Below, piece by piece: positions 6,980-14,820 of a DNA stretch of 16,548 nucleotides; the first letter of the stretch is position 1, and each line of letters starts with the position of its first letter. This DNA is from CAYJEO01 sp044432805. GTDB taxonomy: Bacteria; Bacillota_I; Bacilli_A; RF39; UBA660. The position numbers and the translations under genes were made by a program. The stretch covers positions 1-16,548 of the forward strand of contig JAWXUI010000021.1 of assembly GCA_044432805.1 (NCBI GenBank), written 5' to 3'. A model generated the notes under the pieces. It was given only the letters and a program-made list of their open reading frames with translations. It made no database searches and was not told the DNA's origin.

Positions 6980-7846
6980 ATGAAAAATTCTAATAAACTT
7001 TTAATTATATTAACAAAAGAATGCAATAGAAAATGCAAATTTTGTATAGATAGACCTAATCGGAATTATTATAAACATTCTAAAAAATTTATCGATTTAG
7101 ATACTGTAAAAAACATTTTAGAATTTGCAAAAGAAAAAAACATTAAAACAGTAGCGTTAAATGGTGGAGAACCAACCCTTCATCCTGATGTTGTTGAAAT
7201 TGCAAAATTAGTAAAAAGTTATGGTTTTGAATTAAAAATATTTACTAATTATGATTATCCAGAAGTTATAAAAAAATTAGATGGCATTGTAGATATAATA
7301 AGAGTTTCTTACTATGGTCCAATGAAACTTCCTAAACAAAGTGACTTTAAATCTAAATTGACTGTGAAGATAATGTTAAAAAAAGATACTTTTCCTACCA
7401 TAGATGATTTGATATCATTTATTAATAAATATCGGGATGATTTTACTAATATAAAAATTCATACCTTGATGCAAAATAATGACTATAGTATTAAATCTCA
7501 AGTTGATTTTTTAGAATATTTAAACGAACACTATCCTTTAAAAAGAAATGAAAAAGGAGATTACTATCATGAATTTATGGGGTTAGAAATTGAAAGAGAA
7601 GATTTAGGTAATGTTAATTATGAAACTCAACAACGTCTATATAAAGCACATATGGACGGGACTATTTCTTTTTATTTCGAAGAGGATCATTACAAAATAG
7701 GGTATTTAAATCAAAATGATAAATTGACTAAAATATTAAGGGCTCATCGTAATAGTATTTATAGAACCAATGTTATAAATGCGTATCAAAAAGGTTATTT
7801 AGATTATGATAATTTTGATAAATATTTACCTAATAATAATTTTTAA
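6980..7846 (+). CDS. Radical SAM protein of unknown substrate
   Basis: The 288-residue radical SAM enzyme has its 4Fe-4S motif C-x3-C-x2-C at Cys15, Cys19 and Cys22 (ECNRKCKFC). The SAM-contacting GGEP motif is at 62-65, followed by the usual strand (FELKIFTNY). There is no further cysteine after Cys22, so no SPASM or twitch auxiliary cluster is present, and the C-terminal third looks unlike common classes. AAAGGA (6966-6971) is the ribosome site. It is the first gene of a co-directional set with a sialyltransferase-like enzyme and a CMP-sugar synthetase, which suggests a modification of a sugar or glycan precursor. A regulatory or peptide-modifying role cannot be excluded. The substrate is not deducible. 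Confidence 0.8.
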   Translation: MKNSNKLLIILTKECNRKCKFCIDRPNRNYYKHSKKFIDLDTVKNILEFAKEKNIKTVALNGGEPTLHPDVVEIAKLVKSYGFELKIFTNYDYPEVIKKLDGIVDIIRVSYYGPMKLPKQSDFKSKLTVKIMLKKDTFPTIDDLISFINKYRDDFTNIKIHTLMQNNDYSIKSQVDFLEYLNEHYPLKRNEKGDYYHEFMGLEIEREDLGNVNYETQQRLYKAHMDGTISFYFEEDHYKIGYLNQNDKLTKILRAHRNSIYRTNVINAYQKGYLDYDNFDKYLPNNNF

Positions 7847-7883
7847 TTAAATATATATTTATTAATAAAAGAAGGAGAAAAAA

Positions 7884-8999
7884 ATGAAAAAACAAAAAAA
7901 AATATTAATATTTGTGAATAGCTTTTATCAACTGGTTGTTGCAGTTAACTTAAAAAACACTTTATTTTGTTATGATAAAGTAGATTTGTTTATAACTAAT
8001 TTCACACCAAATTGTTATAAAGTATATGAAAAAATTAGAAAGAATAATATATTTAATGAAGTAAGATATATTAAAGCTTATAAAATATCAAAAAACGATA
8101 AATTAACAAAAAAAATAATAATTGGATTAAAAATGAAAATGTCAAAAAAAGCAGAAAAATTTAATTTACCAGTTGATTTAAAATACGATTATGATGAATT
8201 ATTATTTTATACTATAGTTCCAGAAACATTATACTTAAGTCATTGTATAAATAAAAACAACAAAAATTTTAGGTGTAGTAGATTCGAAGAGGGATTTGTA
8301 AGTTATTATAGGGATATACCAATAAGTAAAGAATTAAATTTTGTAATAAGCGATAAGATTGTCAAGGAAAAAATGAAAAATTATTATTTTTTTGAAACAG
8401 ATTTAGCAATTGTCAAACACTATAATTATAATTTTAAAACTATCCCTAAATTAGACAGAAGCAATGTTCCGTTTCTAAATGATTTGAAAAAAATTTTTAA
8501 TATAAATAAAGTGACAAAAATAAAAGAAAAATATATATTTTTCGAGCAATGGTTTCATCAAGATAGAAATGACATAGATGATTTGGAACTAGTTTTAAGA
8601 ATATCTGATATAGTTGGTAAAGATAATTTGCTAGTTAAACTTCATCCATCAACAAAAGAAGATAGATTTTCTAAATACGGTATAAAAGTAAGTAAAAACA
8701 GTGATATCCCACTAGAAGCCTTACAACTTATTGATAATTATGACGATAAGATTTTTATCACTATTTATTCAGGCTGTATTATTAATCAAAAAATATTATT
8801 TGACAATAATATAAAAAGTTATTTTTTAAGTAATTGCTATAATATTGATATGGAAGGTGATTTTGAAGCATTTTTAGAAGTATATTCTGCTAAATTTGAT
8901 TCTGATAATATAGAATTCCCAAAAAATTTAAACTCATTTTATACTAGTTTAAAAAAGGGCGTAAAACAAGAAAGAAGGAAAACTAATGAAAAAAGATAA
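7884..8999 (+). CDS. Sialyltransferase-like glycosyltransferase (GT52-like, GT-B fold)
   Basis: This is probably a CMP-sialic-acid-dependent glycosyltransferase acting on a surface glycan. The N-terminus (KKILIFVNSFYQLVVAVNL) matches the first strand-helix of GT52 and polysialyltransferase-type enzymes. The two bacterial sialyltransferase signatures are present: E-E-G at 135-137 (RFEEGFVSYY) and His-Pro at 254-255 (VKLHPST). A Tyr-Ser-Gly at 295-297 sits where these enzymes have a CMP-contacting Ser/Thr. Length 371 fits. There is no signal peptide or membrane helix, as expected for a cytoplasmic enzyme. GAAGGAG (7871-7877) is the ribosome site. It overlaps the CMP-sugar synthetase gene by 14 bp, which strongly supports a nonulosonic-acid donor. 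Which acid and acceptor are used is unknown. Confidence 0.75.
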   Translation: MKKQKKILIFVNSFYQLVVAVNLKNTLFCYDKVDLFITNFTPNCYKVYEKIRKNNIFNEVRYIKAYKISKNDKLTKKIIIGLKMKMSKKAEKFNLPVDLKYDYDELLFYTIVPETLYLSHCINKNNKNFRCSRFEEGFVSYYRDIPISKELNFVISDKIVKEKMKNYYFFETDLAIVKHYNYNFKTIPKLDRSNVPFLNDLKKIFNINKVTKIKEKYIFFEQWFHQDRNDIDDLELVLRISDIVGKDNLLVKLHPSTKEDRFSKYGIKVSKNSDIPLEALQLIDNYDDKIFITIYSGCIINQKILFDNNIKSYFLSNCYNIDMEGDFEAFLEVYSAKFDSDNIEFPKNLNSFYTSLKKGVKQERRKTNEKR

Positions 9000-9693
9000 A
9001 AAAATATTAGGAATTATAACTGCAAGAAGCGGTTCTAAGGGTGTCGTTGATAAAAACATTAAATTAATCAATGGTAAATCGATGCTCATTTATACTATTG
9101 AAGAGGCTATCAAAAGTAAAGTATTTGATGATCTTATTATTTCAACAGACTCTCAAAAATATGCTGACTTAGCAATAAAAGCAGGAGCAACTATGACACA
9201 ATTAAGACCAGAACATTTAGCGACTGATACAGCAAAAAGTGTCGATGTTATAAAATATGAATTAGAAGAATTAGAAAAAATCGGAAAAAAATATGATTAT
9301 TTTATGATTTTGCAACCTACGTCACCATTAAGAAAGGCCGAAGATATTATAGGTGCCGTAAATTTAATGATTGAAAAAGATGCAGATAATGTGCTTGGTA
9401 TGTGTGAATGTGAACACCCTCCAGAATGGGGTTGCAATATTGATGAATCTTTAAATGCCGATGAGTTGCAAACTAAGATGACTCATACTAGAAGACAAGA
9501 CTTGAAGAAATCTTATAGATTAAATGGTGCAATATTTCTTTCGAAAGTAGAAAATTTTAAAAGAACAAATAATATATATGCCGGCAGCAATTTTGCATAC
9601 ATAATGAATAGATTTGATTCTATGGAAATAGATAGTGAAGATGATTTTATTTTAATTGAAATGTTATTGAAGAAAAGAAAATTATCACAATAA
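8986..9693 (+). CDS. neuA: CMP-sialic acid synthetase (acylneuraminate cytidylyltransferase) family
   Basis: The enzyme couples CTP to a nonulosonic acid to give the CMP-activated donor, in the cytoplasm. The nucleotide-binding loop ARSGSKGVVDKNIK spans residues 13-26. ISTDS lies at 52-56, LQPTSPLR at 109-116, RRQDLKKSYRLNGAIF at 169-184, and a C-terminal acidic metal-binding segment with Asp216 and Asp219 follows. At 235 residues it is a single-domain form with no fused esterase. Its start lies inside the sialyltransferase gene, so the two are likely translationally coupled. No sialic acid synthase (NeuB) or epimerase (NeuC) is in this window, so the acid is made elsewhere in the genome or taken up. 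CMP-legionaminate or pseudaminate synthetases share these motifs and are possible. Confidence 0.85.
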   Translation: MKKDKKILGIITARSGSKGVVDKNIKLINGKSMLIYTIEEAIKSKVFDDLIISTDSQKYADLAIKAGATMTQLRPEHLATDTAKSVDVIKYELEELEKIGKKYDYFMILQPTSPLRKAEDIIGAVNLMIEKDADNVLGMCECEHPPEWGCNIDESLNADELQTKMTHTRRQDLKKSYRLNGAIFLSKVENFKRTNNIYAGSNFAYIMNRFDSMEIDSEDDFILIEMLLKKRKLSQ

Positions 9694-9696
9694 TTA

Positions 9697-10209
9697 ATGA
9701 TAATATTTGATGCTTTGAATTGGAAAAAGGAAAAAAAATGCAGATGAAACAATTGAAAAATTGTGGTTCGTATTAAATGGTATTGCAAAAGATATAAGTC
9801 ATGTAAGAAGTACATCAATACCTTTTATCCATGCAAAACCAATAATCGATATTGCAGTTGGAACAAAAAATTTAGAAGACGTATTAAATAAAAAAGAAGA
9901 ATTAGAAAACTTGGATTTATATATATAGGAATTGGACGTGAAAGCGAATTATTATTTGTATTAGAAAATAAGCAAACAAAAGTAAGAACACATCACATAC
10001 ATGTAGTAGAGTATGATAAATCTTTATGGAATAATTATATATTGTTTAAAGAATATCTTAGACAAAATAAAAAAAGAGCCTTAGAATATGATTATGTTAA
10101 GTTAAAATTAGCTTCCCAATTCGCAACAGATAGAAAAAGTTATACAAAAGGAAAAGAAGAAATAATAAATCAAATACTAAATGAGGCTAAGCACCAAGAA
10201 AAGTATTAA
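9697..10209 (+). pseudogene. GrpB-family (UPF0157 nucleotidyltransferase-like) pseudogene
   Basis: Three reading-frame pieces together resemble a GrpB-family protein. Piece one is ATG 9697 onward, reading MIIFDALNWKKEKK. The frame then shifts at an eight-A tract (9731-9738) into piece two from 9740, with ISHVRSTSIP and AKPIIDIAVG, ending at TAG 9926-9928. A second shift in the TATATATA tract (about 9919-9927) leads to piece three from 9928, with RTHHIHVVE, a WNNYILFKEYLR helix, YTKGKEEII and a TAA at 10207-10209. The family's H-x-GST-x-(V/I)-P-G loop reads HVRSTSIPF here, so two glycines are already lost. No ribosome site precedes it. The label rests on motif order recognised by eye. Confidence 0.72.
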
Positions 10210-10213
10210 ACAA

Positions 10214-10227
10214 AGTTATTAATAACT
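10214..10227. repeat. 14-bp perfect palindrome upstream of the flavodoxin-like gene
   Basis: AGTTATTAATAACT is self-complementary over all 14 bases. It sits 39 bp before the ATG at 10266 and just after the GrpB remnant. It could be an operator or chance in AT-rich DNA; no T-run follows, so it is not a terminator. Confidence 0.3.
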
Positions 10228-10265
10228 AACAAAAATAAAAAAACAATGGAATTAAAGGAGTATGT

Positions 10266-11603
10266 ATGGAAAAGAAATTAAAAATTTGTGTATTAAATGG
10301 ATCACCAAAAGGAAATAACAGTGTAACGTTACAAACTGTTCTTTTCTTAGAAAAAAAATTTAGCAATTGTACTTTTGAAGTATTAAATATAAGTCAAAAA
10401 ATAAAATATTATGAAAAAAAGTTTGATGAAATAGAAGAAAGTATATCATCAGCGGATGTATTATTATTTGCATATCCTGTTTATACTTTTTTAGCGCCTT
10501 CGCAATTACATAAATTTATTTCATTATTAAAAGAAAGAAACTTAGATTTAACAACAAAATTTGCAACTCAAATAACAACATCAAAACATTTCTATGATAT
10601 AAGTGCACATAATTATATTGAGGATAATTGTCATGACTTAGGATTGAAAGTTATAAAAGGATTATCTGCAGATATGGACGATTTAACTAAATCAAGTGGT
10701 CAAAATGATGCCGTTTTATTTATGAATTATGTTTGTGATTGTGTAGAAAATGATAGATATGAATTATCAAATAAAATTGTTAGCAATGTCAAAACTTACG
10801 AAAGAAGTTTTAAAAGTGTTGTTAAGAAAGATAAATATAAGACACTTATTTTAACTGATGTAACAGATGAAGAAACTGGCGTTTTAAATATGATAGAAGA
10901 TTTTAAAGCGATATATCCTTATGAAACTCAAACAATAAATATAAGAGAATATCCATTTACTGGTGGTTGTTTAGGTTGTTTTAAATGTTCAATTAACGGT
11001 CATTGTATGTACAAAGATGGATTTGAAGATTTTTTGAGAAATCAAATTCAAACAGCAGATTCAATTATTTATGCATTTAGCATAAAAGATCATTCAATGG
11101 GTCATATTTTTAAATGCTATGACGATCGTCAATTTTGTAATGGTCATAGATTTATGACTGTTGGTATGCCTATTGGTTATTTAGTTCATGGAAATATAGA
11201 TTTAGAAACAAACTTAAAATTTGTAATTGAAAGTCGCGCAGAAGTCGGACATAATTTTTTAAGTGGAATAGCAGTTGATAATGTTTCATTAAAATTAATG
11301 GTTTCAAAACTATTGTACTCCTTAGATAATAAATACTATCTACCTCAAAATTTTTATGGTGTTGGTGGAAGAAAAATATTTAGAGATTTAATATTTGTAA
11401 TGAGAGGATTAATGAAAGAAGATCATAAATTCTATAAAAAAACTGGTGTATATGATGATTTACCTCAAAGAAGTAAAGGGAAAATGATATTTATTTCTTT
11501 GTTTGGTCTTGTATTAACAAATAAAAAGTTAAAGAAAAAAATGGAAAATAAAATGAATGAATATATTTTGATGCCTTACAAGAAGGTTATTGAAAAAGCA
11601 TAA
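10266..11603 (+). CDS. Two-domain flavodoxin-like NAD(P)H oxidoreductase with Cys cluster
   Basis: The 445-residue protein contains two flavodoxin-fold units in tandem. The N-terminal unit (about 1-165) has the FMN phosphate loop NGSPKGNNS (11-19) and PVYTFLAPS (71-79). The C-terminal unit (about 190-350) begins YKTLILTDV. It has the cysteine motif C-x2-C-x2-C-x5-C at Cys235, 238, 241 and 247 (GGCLGCFKC), as in iron-sulfur flavoproteins and NAD(P)H-dependent FMN reductases. A basic C-terminal tail (about 350-445) has one weakly hydrophobic stretch (MIFISLFGLVL). The first unit lacks the cysteine motif, so the two halves are diverged. Function is probably flavin-dependent reduction, with unknown substrate. 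AAAGGAG (10254-10260) is the ribosome site. Confidence 0.78.
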   Translation: MEKKLKICVLNGSPKGNNSVTLQTVLFLEKKFSNCTFEVLNISQKIKYYEKKFDEIEESISSADVLLFAYPVYTFLAPSQLHKFISLLKERNLDLTTKFATQITTSKHFYDISAHNYIEDNCHDLGLKVIKGLSADMDDLTKSSGQNDAVLFMNYVCDCVENDRYELSNKIVSNVKTYERSFKSVVKKDKYKTLILTDVTDEETGVLNMIEDFKAIYPYETQTINIREYPFTGGCLGCFKCSINGHCMYKDGFEDFLRNQIQTADSIIYAFSIKDHSMGHIFKCYDDRQFCNGHRFMTVGMPIGYLVHGNIDLETNLKFVIESRAEVGHNFLSGIAVDNVSLKLMVSKLLYSLDNKYYLPQNFYGVGGRKIFRDLIFVMRGLMKEDHKFYKKTGVYDDLPQRSKGKMIFISLFGLVLTNKKLKKKMENKMNEYILMPYKKVIEKA

Positions 11604-11609
11604 ATAAGG

Positions 11610-11634
11610 AGTAATTATAGAAATTACTATTTTT
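11610..11634 (+). terminator. Possible weak intrinsic terminator after the flavodoxin-like gene
   Basis: AGTAATT (11610-11616) pairs with AATTACT (11622-11628) around a five-base loop, followed by A and five T (11630-11634). The stem is short, so it may only attenuate. I see no clear promoter between it and the Nudix gene. Confidence 0.4.
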
Positions 11635-11662
11635 GATAAAATGAAATTTAAAGGAGAAATAA

Positions 11663-12070
11663 ATGATTGATGTAGTTGGAACAATGTTTTTTAAAAGTGG
11701 GAAGATATTAATAGATAAACCAAGAAAAAGAAGCACTTATCAAATGGTAGGTGGTAAAGTTGAAGAAAGTGAAAGCATTTTAGATGCTGCTATTAGAGAG
11801 TGTAGGGAAGAACTAGGGGCAAATGTGTCGTTAAATGAAAAAAAATTCTCATTTGTTATGGATTTTATAGAAACTGCAACAAGTGATCCAACTTTAAAAA
11901 TACATATGTATATTTTTATTTATAATGAAGAAATAAATGATGATTTTGTTTTTTCAAAAGAGATAGAAGATATTAAATACTTTGGAATTGACGATAATTA
12001 TAATTTATTATCTAACAGTCTAAGAAACAAGGTTATTCCCTATTGCATAGAACACAGATTAATATATTAA
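11663..12070 (+). CDS. Nudix hydrolase
   Basis: A small cytoplasmic pyrophosphohydrolase of the Nudix superfamily. The Nudix box G-x5-E-x7-R-E-U-x-E-E-x-G-U is complete: Gly31, Glu37, Arg45-Glu46, Glu49-Glu50, Gly52 (AAIRECREELGA). Length is 135, typical for a one-domain member such as a MutT-like or (d)NTP/ADP-sugar hydrolase; the substrate cannot be told. AAAGGAG (11650-11656) is an ideal ribosome site for the chosen ATG. It may be read through from the flavodoxin-like gene 59 bp upstream. The next gene has its own promoter. Confidence 0.88.
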   Translation: MIDVVGTMFFKSGKILIDKPRKRSTYQMVGGKVEESESILDAAIRECREELGANVSLNEKKFSFVMDFIETATSDPTLKIHMYIFIYNEEINDDFVFSKEIEDIKYFGIDDNYNLLSNSLRNKVIPYCIEHRLIY

Positions 12071-12109
12071 ATATAATGTAAAATATGAATTGTGGTGTAT
12101 AAAAAATTA

Positions 12110-12156
12110 TTGCAAGTATTTAAATTATATGCTATTATATAAAGGTATAGGGGTGA
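12110..12156 (+). promoter_or_regulatory. Promoter and ribosome site that set the start of the repeat-protein operon
   Basis: TTGCAA (12110-12115) and TATTAT (12133-12138) are separated by 17 bp. Initiation near 12145 is followed by GGGGTGA (12150-12156) six bases before ATG 12162. The promoter lies inside the longest open frame beginning at 12090, which argues against that upstream start. Confidence 0.6.
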
Positions 12157-12161
12157 CATGT

Positions 12162-12410
12162 ATGAACGATATGTTGGGAAGAACAATTATGTTCGAAGAA
12201 AGTTATTTTGTAGTGTTAGATAAATTAGAGTATTTTAACAAAAATTATATTTATGCTTTAATGTTAGATGAAAAGGATGAATTTACAAACAATACAATAA
12301 TTTTAGAAACAAATGACGATAATTTTAAAGAAGCATCAGCAAAAGATATTAATGTATTATTATCTACTTTTGCAAATAGAATTATAAAAAGTGCACAAGA
12401 ATTGGTTTAG
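12162..12410 (+). CDS. Small acidic protein of unknown function, DUF1292-like
   Basis: The 82-residue cytoplasmic protein is counted from ATG 12162, where GGGGTGA precedes it. The frame is open from ATG 12090, but that would add 24 residues encoded upstream of the promoter. The pattern is strand-rich: a start resembling TIMFEES-YFVVLDKLEY, then YIYALMLDE, IILETND and a C-terminal helix (INVLLSTFANRI). This resembles DUF1292-type small proteins and also the protein at 14817-15050. The order of features is the same in both: a strand with a Tyr-Val-Leu, a Y-x2-K/R-x-(Y/F) turn, an I-L-E strand, and a Lys/Asp-led helix rich in Leu. No function is known to me. It is followed after 16 bp by the 797-residue repeat protein. 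Confidence 0.7.
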   Translation: MNDMLGRTIMFEESYFVVLDKLEYFNKNYIYALMLDEKDEFTNNTIILETNDDNFKEASAKDINVLLSTFANRIIKSAQELV

Positions 12411-12426
12411 TAGAAAGTGGTGAATT

Positions 12427-14820
12427 ATGGAAAAAGAATTTGAATTGTTACTTGAAGAAATAGATGAAACATTAAATTTTATAAAAGAAAATGACAAAGA
12501 TGGTACTGTCAACAATGAAATCGTAAATTATATTAATGATCGTATTTCAAAAATAAATAAATTAAAAACTGATTATAATAATCACGATATAACTCGTTCG
12601 GATGCAAAATTATTGTTTGATGAGTATATTGATAGTATTGCTTTTTTTGATGATGGTCTAAGAAAAAGATTTGAAGAACAAAAAAGTAAAACGATTGTAC
12701 CAGAAACTGTTGCAACAAATGTAAATGTTGAACGTAGAGCAGATAACTATGTAGGTATGATCAATGAATCAAGTACTTTAGATCAAGTATTTGAAAAATA
12801 TAGAGCAGAATATAGTGCAACAGCAACTGATGAAGAAATTATTCAAGAAATGCGTAGTGCAATAATTTCAGAAACTCGTGATTCATTGTCAAATGAACCA
12901 GAGCAAATTGAAATATATTTTGATGCATTGGGTGAATTGAATAATTTAGTAGCAGCAAAAGAAGCTGTTGTAACAAATGTGAATGTTGAACGTAAAGCAG
13001 ATAACTATGTAGGTATGATCAATGAATCAAGTACTTTAGATCAAGTATTTGAAAAATATAGAGCCGAATATAGTGCAACAGCAAGTGATGAAGAAATTAT
13101 TCAAGAAATGCGTAGTACAATAATTTCAGAAACTCGTGATTCATTGTCAAATGAACCAGAACAAATTGAAATATATTTTGATGCATTGGGTGAATTGAAT
13201 AATTTAGTAGCAGCAAAAGAGGCTATTGTAACAAATGTAAATGTTGAACGTAAAGCAGATAACTATGTAGGTATGATTAATGAATCAAGTACTTTAGACC
13301 AAGTATTTGAAAAATATAGAGTAGAATATGGTGCAACAGCAGCTGATGAAGAAATTATTCAAGAAATGCGTAGTACAATAATTTCAGAAACTCGTGATTC
13401 ATTGTCAAATGAACCAGAGCAAATTGAAATATATTTTGATGCATTGGGTGAATTGAATAATTTAATATCAAATAAAAAGGATTTATCATCTGAACCAACG
13501 GTGGGGAACCCAACAGTAGATGAACCAACAGTAGATGAACCAACAGTAGACGAACAAACAGTAGACGAACCAACAGTAGATGAACCAACAGTAGATGATA
13601 TATTGTCAATCGATGATTTAGAAGCACAAATAAATCAAGATAAAAAAGATACAGAAATGTATTTAAAAATCATAGAAACTTCAAAAGATATTGATGAAGT
13701 TGACGATAAATATAATGATTATAAAAACGGTAGAAATGATGGTGGATATACTGCTTTTATAATGATGGATAAACATCTAAGAGAAGCGATTAAAATAGCA
13801 CCTAATTCAGAAAAAGAAAGAATAAAGTCAGCTATTATTAAACTTAATGCAATGTATGGTCTAAAATTTGGTGTAGACCCTATAGACCTAGATGATATCG
13901 ACATGGGAATTGTCAAGGAAGAACCAGAAAACGAAATTGGACCAGAGGGACCAGAAGTTCCAGAAGGACCAGAAGTTCCAGAAGGACCAGAAGGACCAGA
14001 AGTTCCAGAAGGACCAGAAGTTCCAGAAGGACCAACTAGAGAAGAAAAATTAGAAGCATTCAAAAAGAAATTTACTAGGAAAGCGATTTTAGTTGCAGCA
14101 GGTGCATTAGTTGGTGGAACAATTAATATAATCTCATCTGGAGCAGCATATCCTGTCTTAAAAGTTGTTGGACATGCGGGTGTATTTCTAGCTGGTGGTG
14201 GATTATTAGCTAAAAAATACCATAAACTTAAACATGGTACTAATCCAACAGAAGAACAACTTGTCGAAGCTAATGATTTAAAATCAAAAGCAAAAGAATA
14301 TTTAAAAAGTGATGCTTTCTTGACTGATGTAGCGTCATTCTCATCTGGTTTATTATTAGGAACAAAGTTAACTAGTTTAATAGATTTTACACCTGATGTA
14401 GCATCAACTGATTTAGTTGATTCTGTGGTAGTAGAGCCTGACCCAATACCAGACCCAATACCAGACACAATAATAGAAGATGCCGTAACAGAGTCACTGA
14501 CAGTAGGAGACAGCATTGGAGTTGATTTGGGAGAAGGATTTAGAACAGCAGCGGATGCTTTAGCTGATAATAATTCAGTAGATTTATTTACTGATATTGT
14601 TAATCCAGAAAATTCTATTATTCAAAGTATAAATATTTTAGATCCTAACACAGGACAAATATTAGAAACGATTACAGAAGTAGGAAGAGAATTAACAGCA
14701 GATGAATTAGCAAATGCAGTAGTAAATGTAGCGAGAGCAAGTGATGGAGCTGCACAAGCTTGGGTACCTGCAAGTGAATTTTTAACTGCTGCTGTAGAAG
14801 TCGGGGGAAAAACTTTATGA
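12427..14820 (+). CDS. 797-residue repeat protein with acidic linkers and hydrophobic segments, function unknown
   Basis: I do not recognise this protein. It has no signal peptide. Residues 1-95 are acidic and helical. Three near-identical 86-residue units follow (97-182, 183-268, and 269 to about 346). Then come seven five-residue units of PTVDE type (357-391), a diverged fourth helical unit (412-479), and a GPE/VPE collagen-like acidic stretch (505-536). A lysine-rich patch leads into two hydrophobic segments (about 553-570 and 576-598, rich in Gly/Ala) and a weaker third (about 629-652). The tail contains PDPIPDPIP (671-679) and an acidic C-terminus. The architecture suggests a membrane-anchored scaffold with flexible spacers and repeated binding modules. 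GGTG (12418-12421) is the ribosome site; the 3' end overlaps the next gene (ATGA). Confidence 0.85.
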   Translation: MEKEFELLLEEIDETLNFIKENDKDGTVNNEIVNYINDRISKINKLKTDYNNHDITRSDAKLLFDEYIDSIAFFDDGLRKRFEEQKSKTIVPETVATNVNVERRADNYVGMINESSTLDQVFEKYRAEYSATATDEEIIQEMRSAIISETRDSLSNEPEQIEIYFDALGELNNLVAAKEAVVTNVNVERKADNYVGMINESSTLDQVFEKYRAEYSATASDEEIIQEMRSTIISETRDSLSNEPEQIEIYFDALGELNNLVAAKEAIVTNVNVERKADNYVGMINESSTLDQVFEKYRVEYGATAADEEIIQEMRSTIISETRDSLSNEPEQIEIYFDALGELNNLISNKKDLSSEPTVGNPTVDEPTVDEPTVDEQTVDEPTVDEPTVDDILSIDDLEAQINQDKKDTEMYLKIIETSKDIDEVDDKYNDYKNGRNDGGYTAFIMMDKHLREAIKIAPNSEKERIKSAIIKLNAMYGLKFGVDPIDLDDIDMGIVKEEPENEIGPEGPEVPEGPEVPEGPEGPEVPEGPEVPEGPTREEKLEAFKKKFTRKAILVAAGALVGGTINIISSGAAYPVLKVVGHAGVFLAGGGLLAKKYHKLKHGTNPTEEQLVEANDLKSKAKEYLKSDAFLTDVASFSSGLLLGTKLTSLIDFTPDVASTDLVDSVVVEPDPIPDPIPDTIIEDAVTESLTVGDSIGVDLGEGFRTAADALADNNSVDLFTDIVNPENSIIQSINILDPNTGQILETITEVGRELTADELANAVVNVARASDGAAQAWVPASEFLTAAVEVGGKTL
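12715..13464 (+). repeat. Three tandem 258-bp coding repeats
   Basis: Units start at 12715, 12973 and 13231, with an exact 258-bp period; the third matches for 234 bp, to 13464. Units one and two differ at about 8 of 258 bases by my count, and units two and three at about 9. Several changes are silent. Each encodes an 86-residue helical module with the core Y-V-G-M-I-N-E-S-S-T-L-D-Q-V-F-E-K-Y. The near-identity indicates recent duplication or ongoing homogenisation. Confidence 0.95.
13495..13599 (+). repeat. Seven 15-bp PTVDE coding repeats
   Basis: Seven contiguous 15-base units encode PTVGN, PTVDE three times, QTVDE, PTVDE and PTVDD. They differ only by single bases such as GAT/GAC. This forms an acidic, probably extended linker between the third and the diverged fourth helical unit, and is prone to copy-number change. 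Confidence 0.92.
13939..14034 (+). repeat. 9-bp-based GPE/VPE coding repeats
   Basis: The 96-base stretch is built from GGA-CCA-GA(A/G) and GTT-CCA-GAA triplets, encoding alternating GPE and VPE (residues 505-536). The order is GPE GPE VPE GPE VPE GPE GPE VPE GPE VPE GP. It is an acidic proline-rich linker just before the basic patch and hydrophobic segments. Confidence 0.92.

Noticed and set aside
12090..12161. Upstream ATG extending the first small gene by 24 residues
   Set aside because: It lies upstream of the TTGCAA/TATTAT promoter, lacks a good ribosome site, and its residues are unlike the rest of the protein; ATG 12162 has GGGGTGA at the right spacing.
13495..13599. Short direct repeats that could suggest a CRISPR-like array
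   Set aside because: The 15-bp units are contiguous with no spacers and stay in frame as PTVDE codons, so they are a coding linker.
13719..14516. 265-codon open frame on the minus strand
   Set aside because: It is antisense to the 797-residue gene and its Ser-Gly-Pro-Thr repeats are just the complement of the GPE/VPE repeat tract; no ribosome site.
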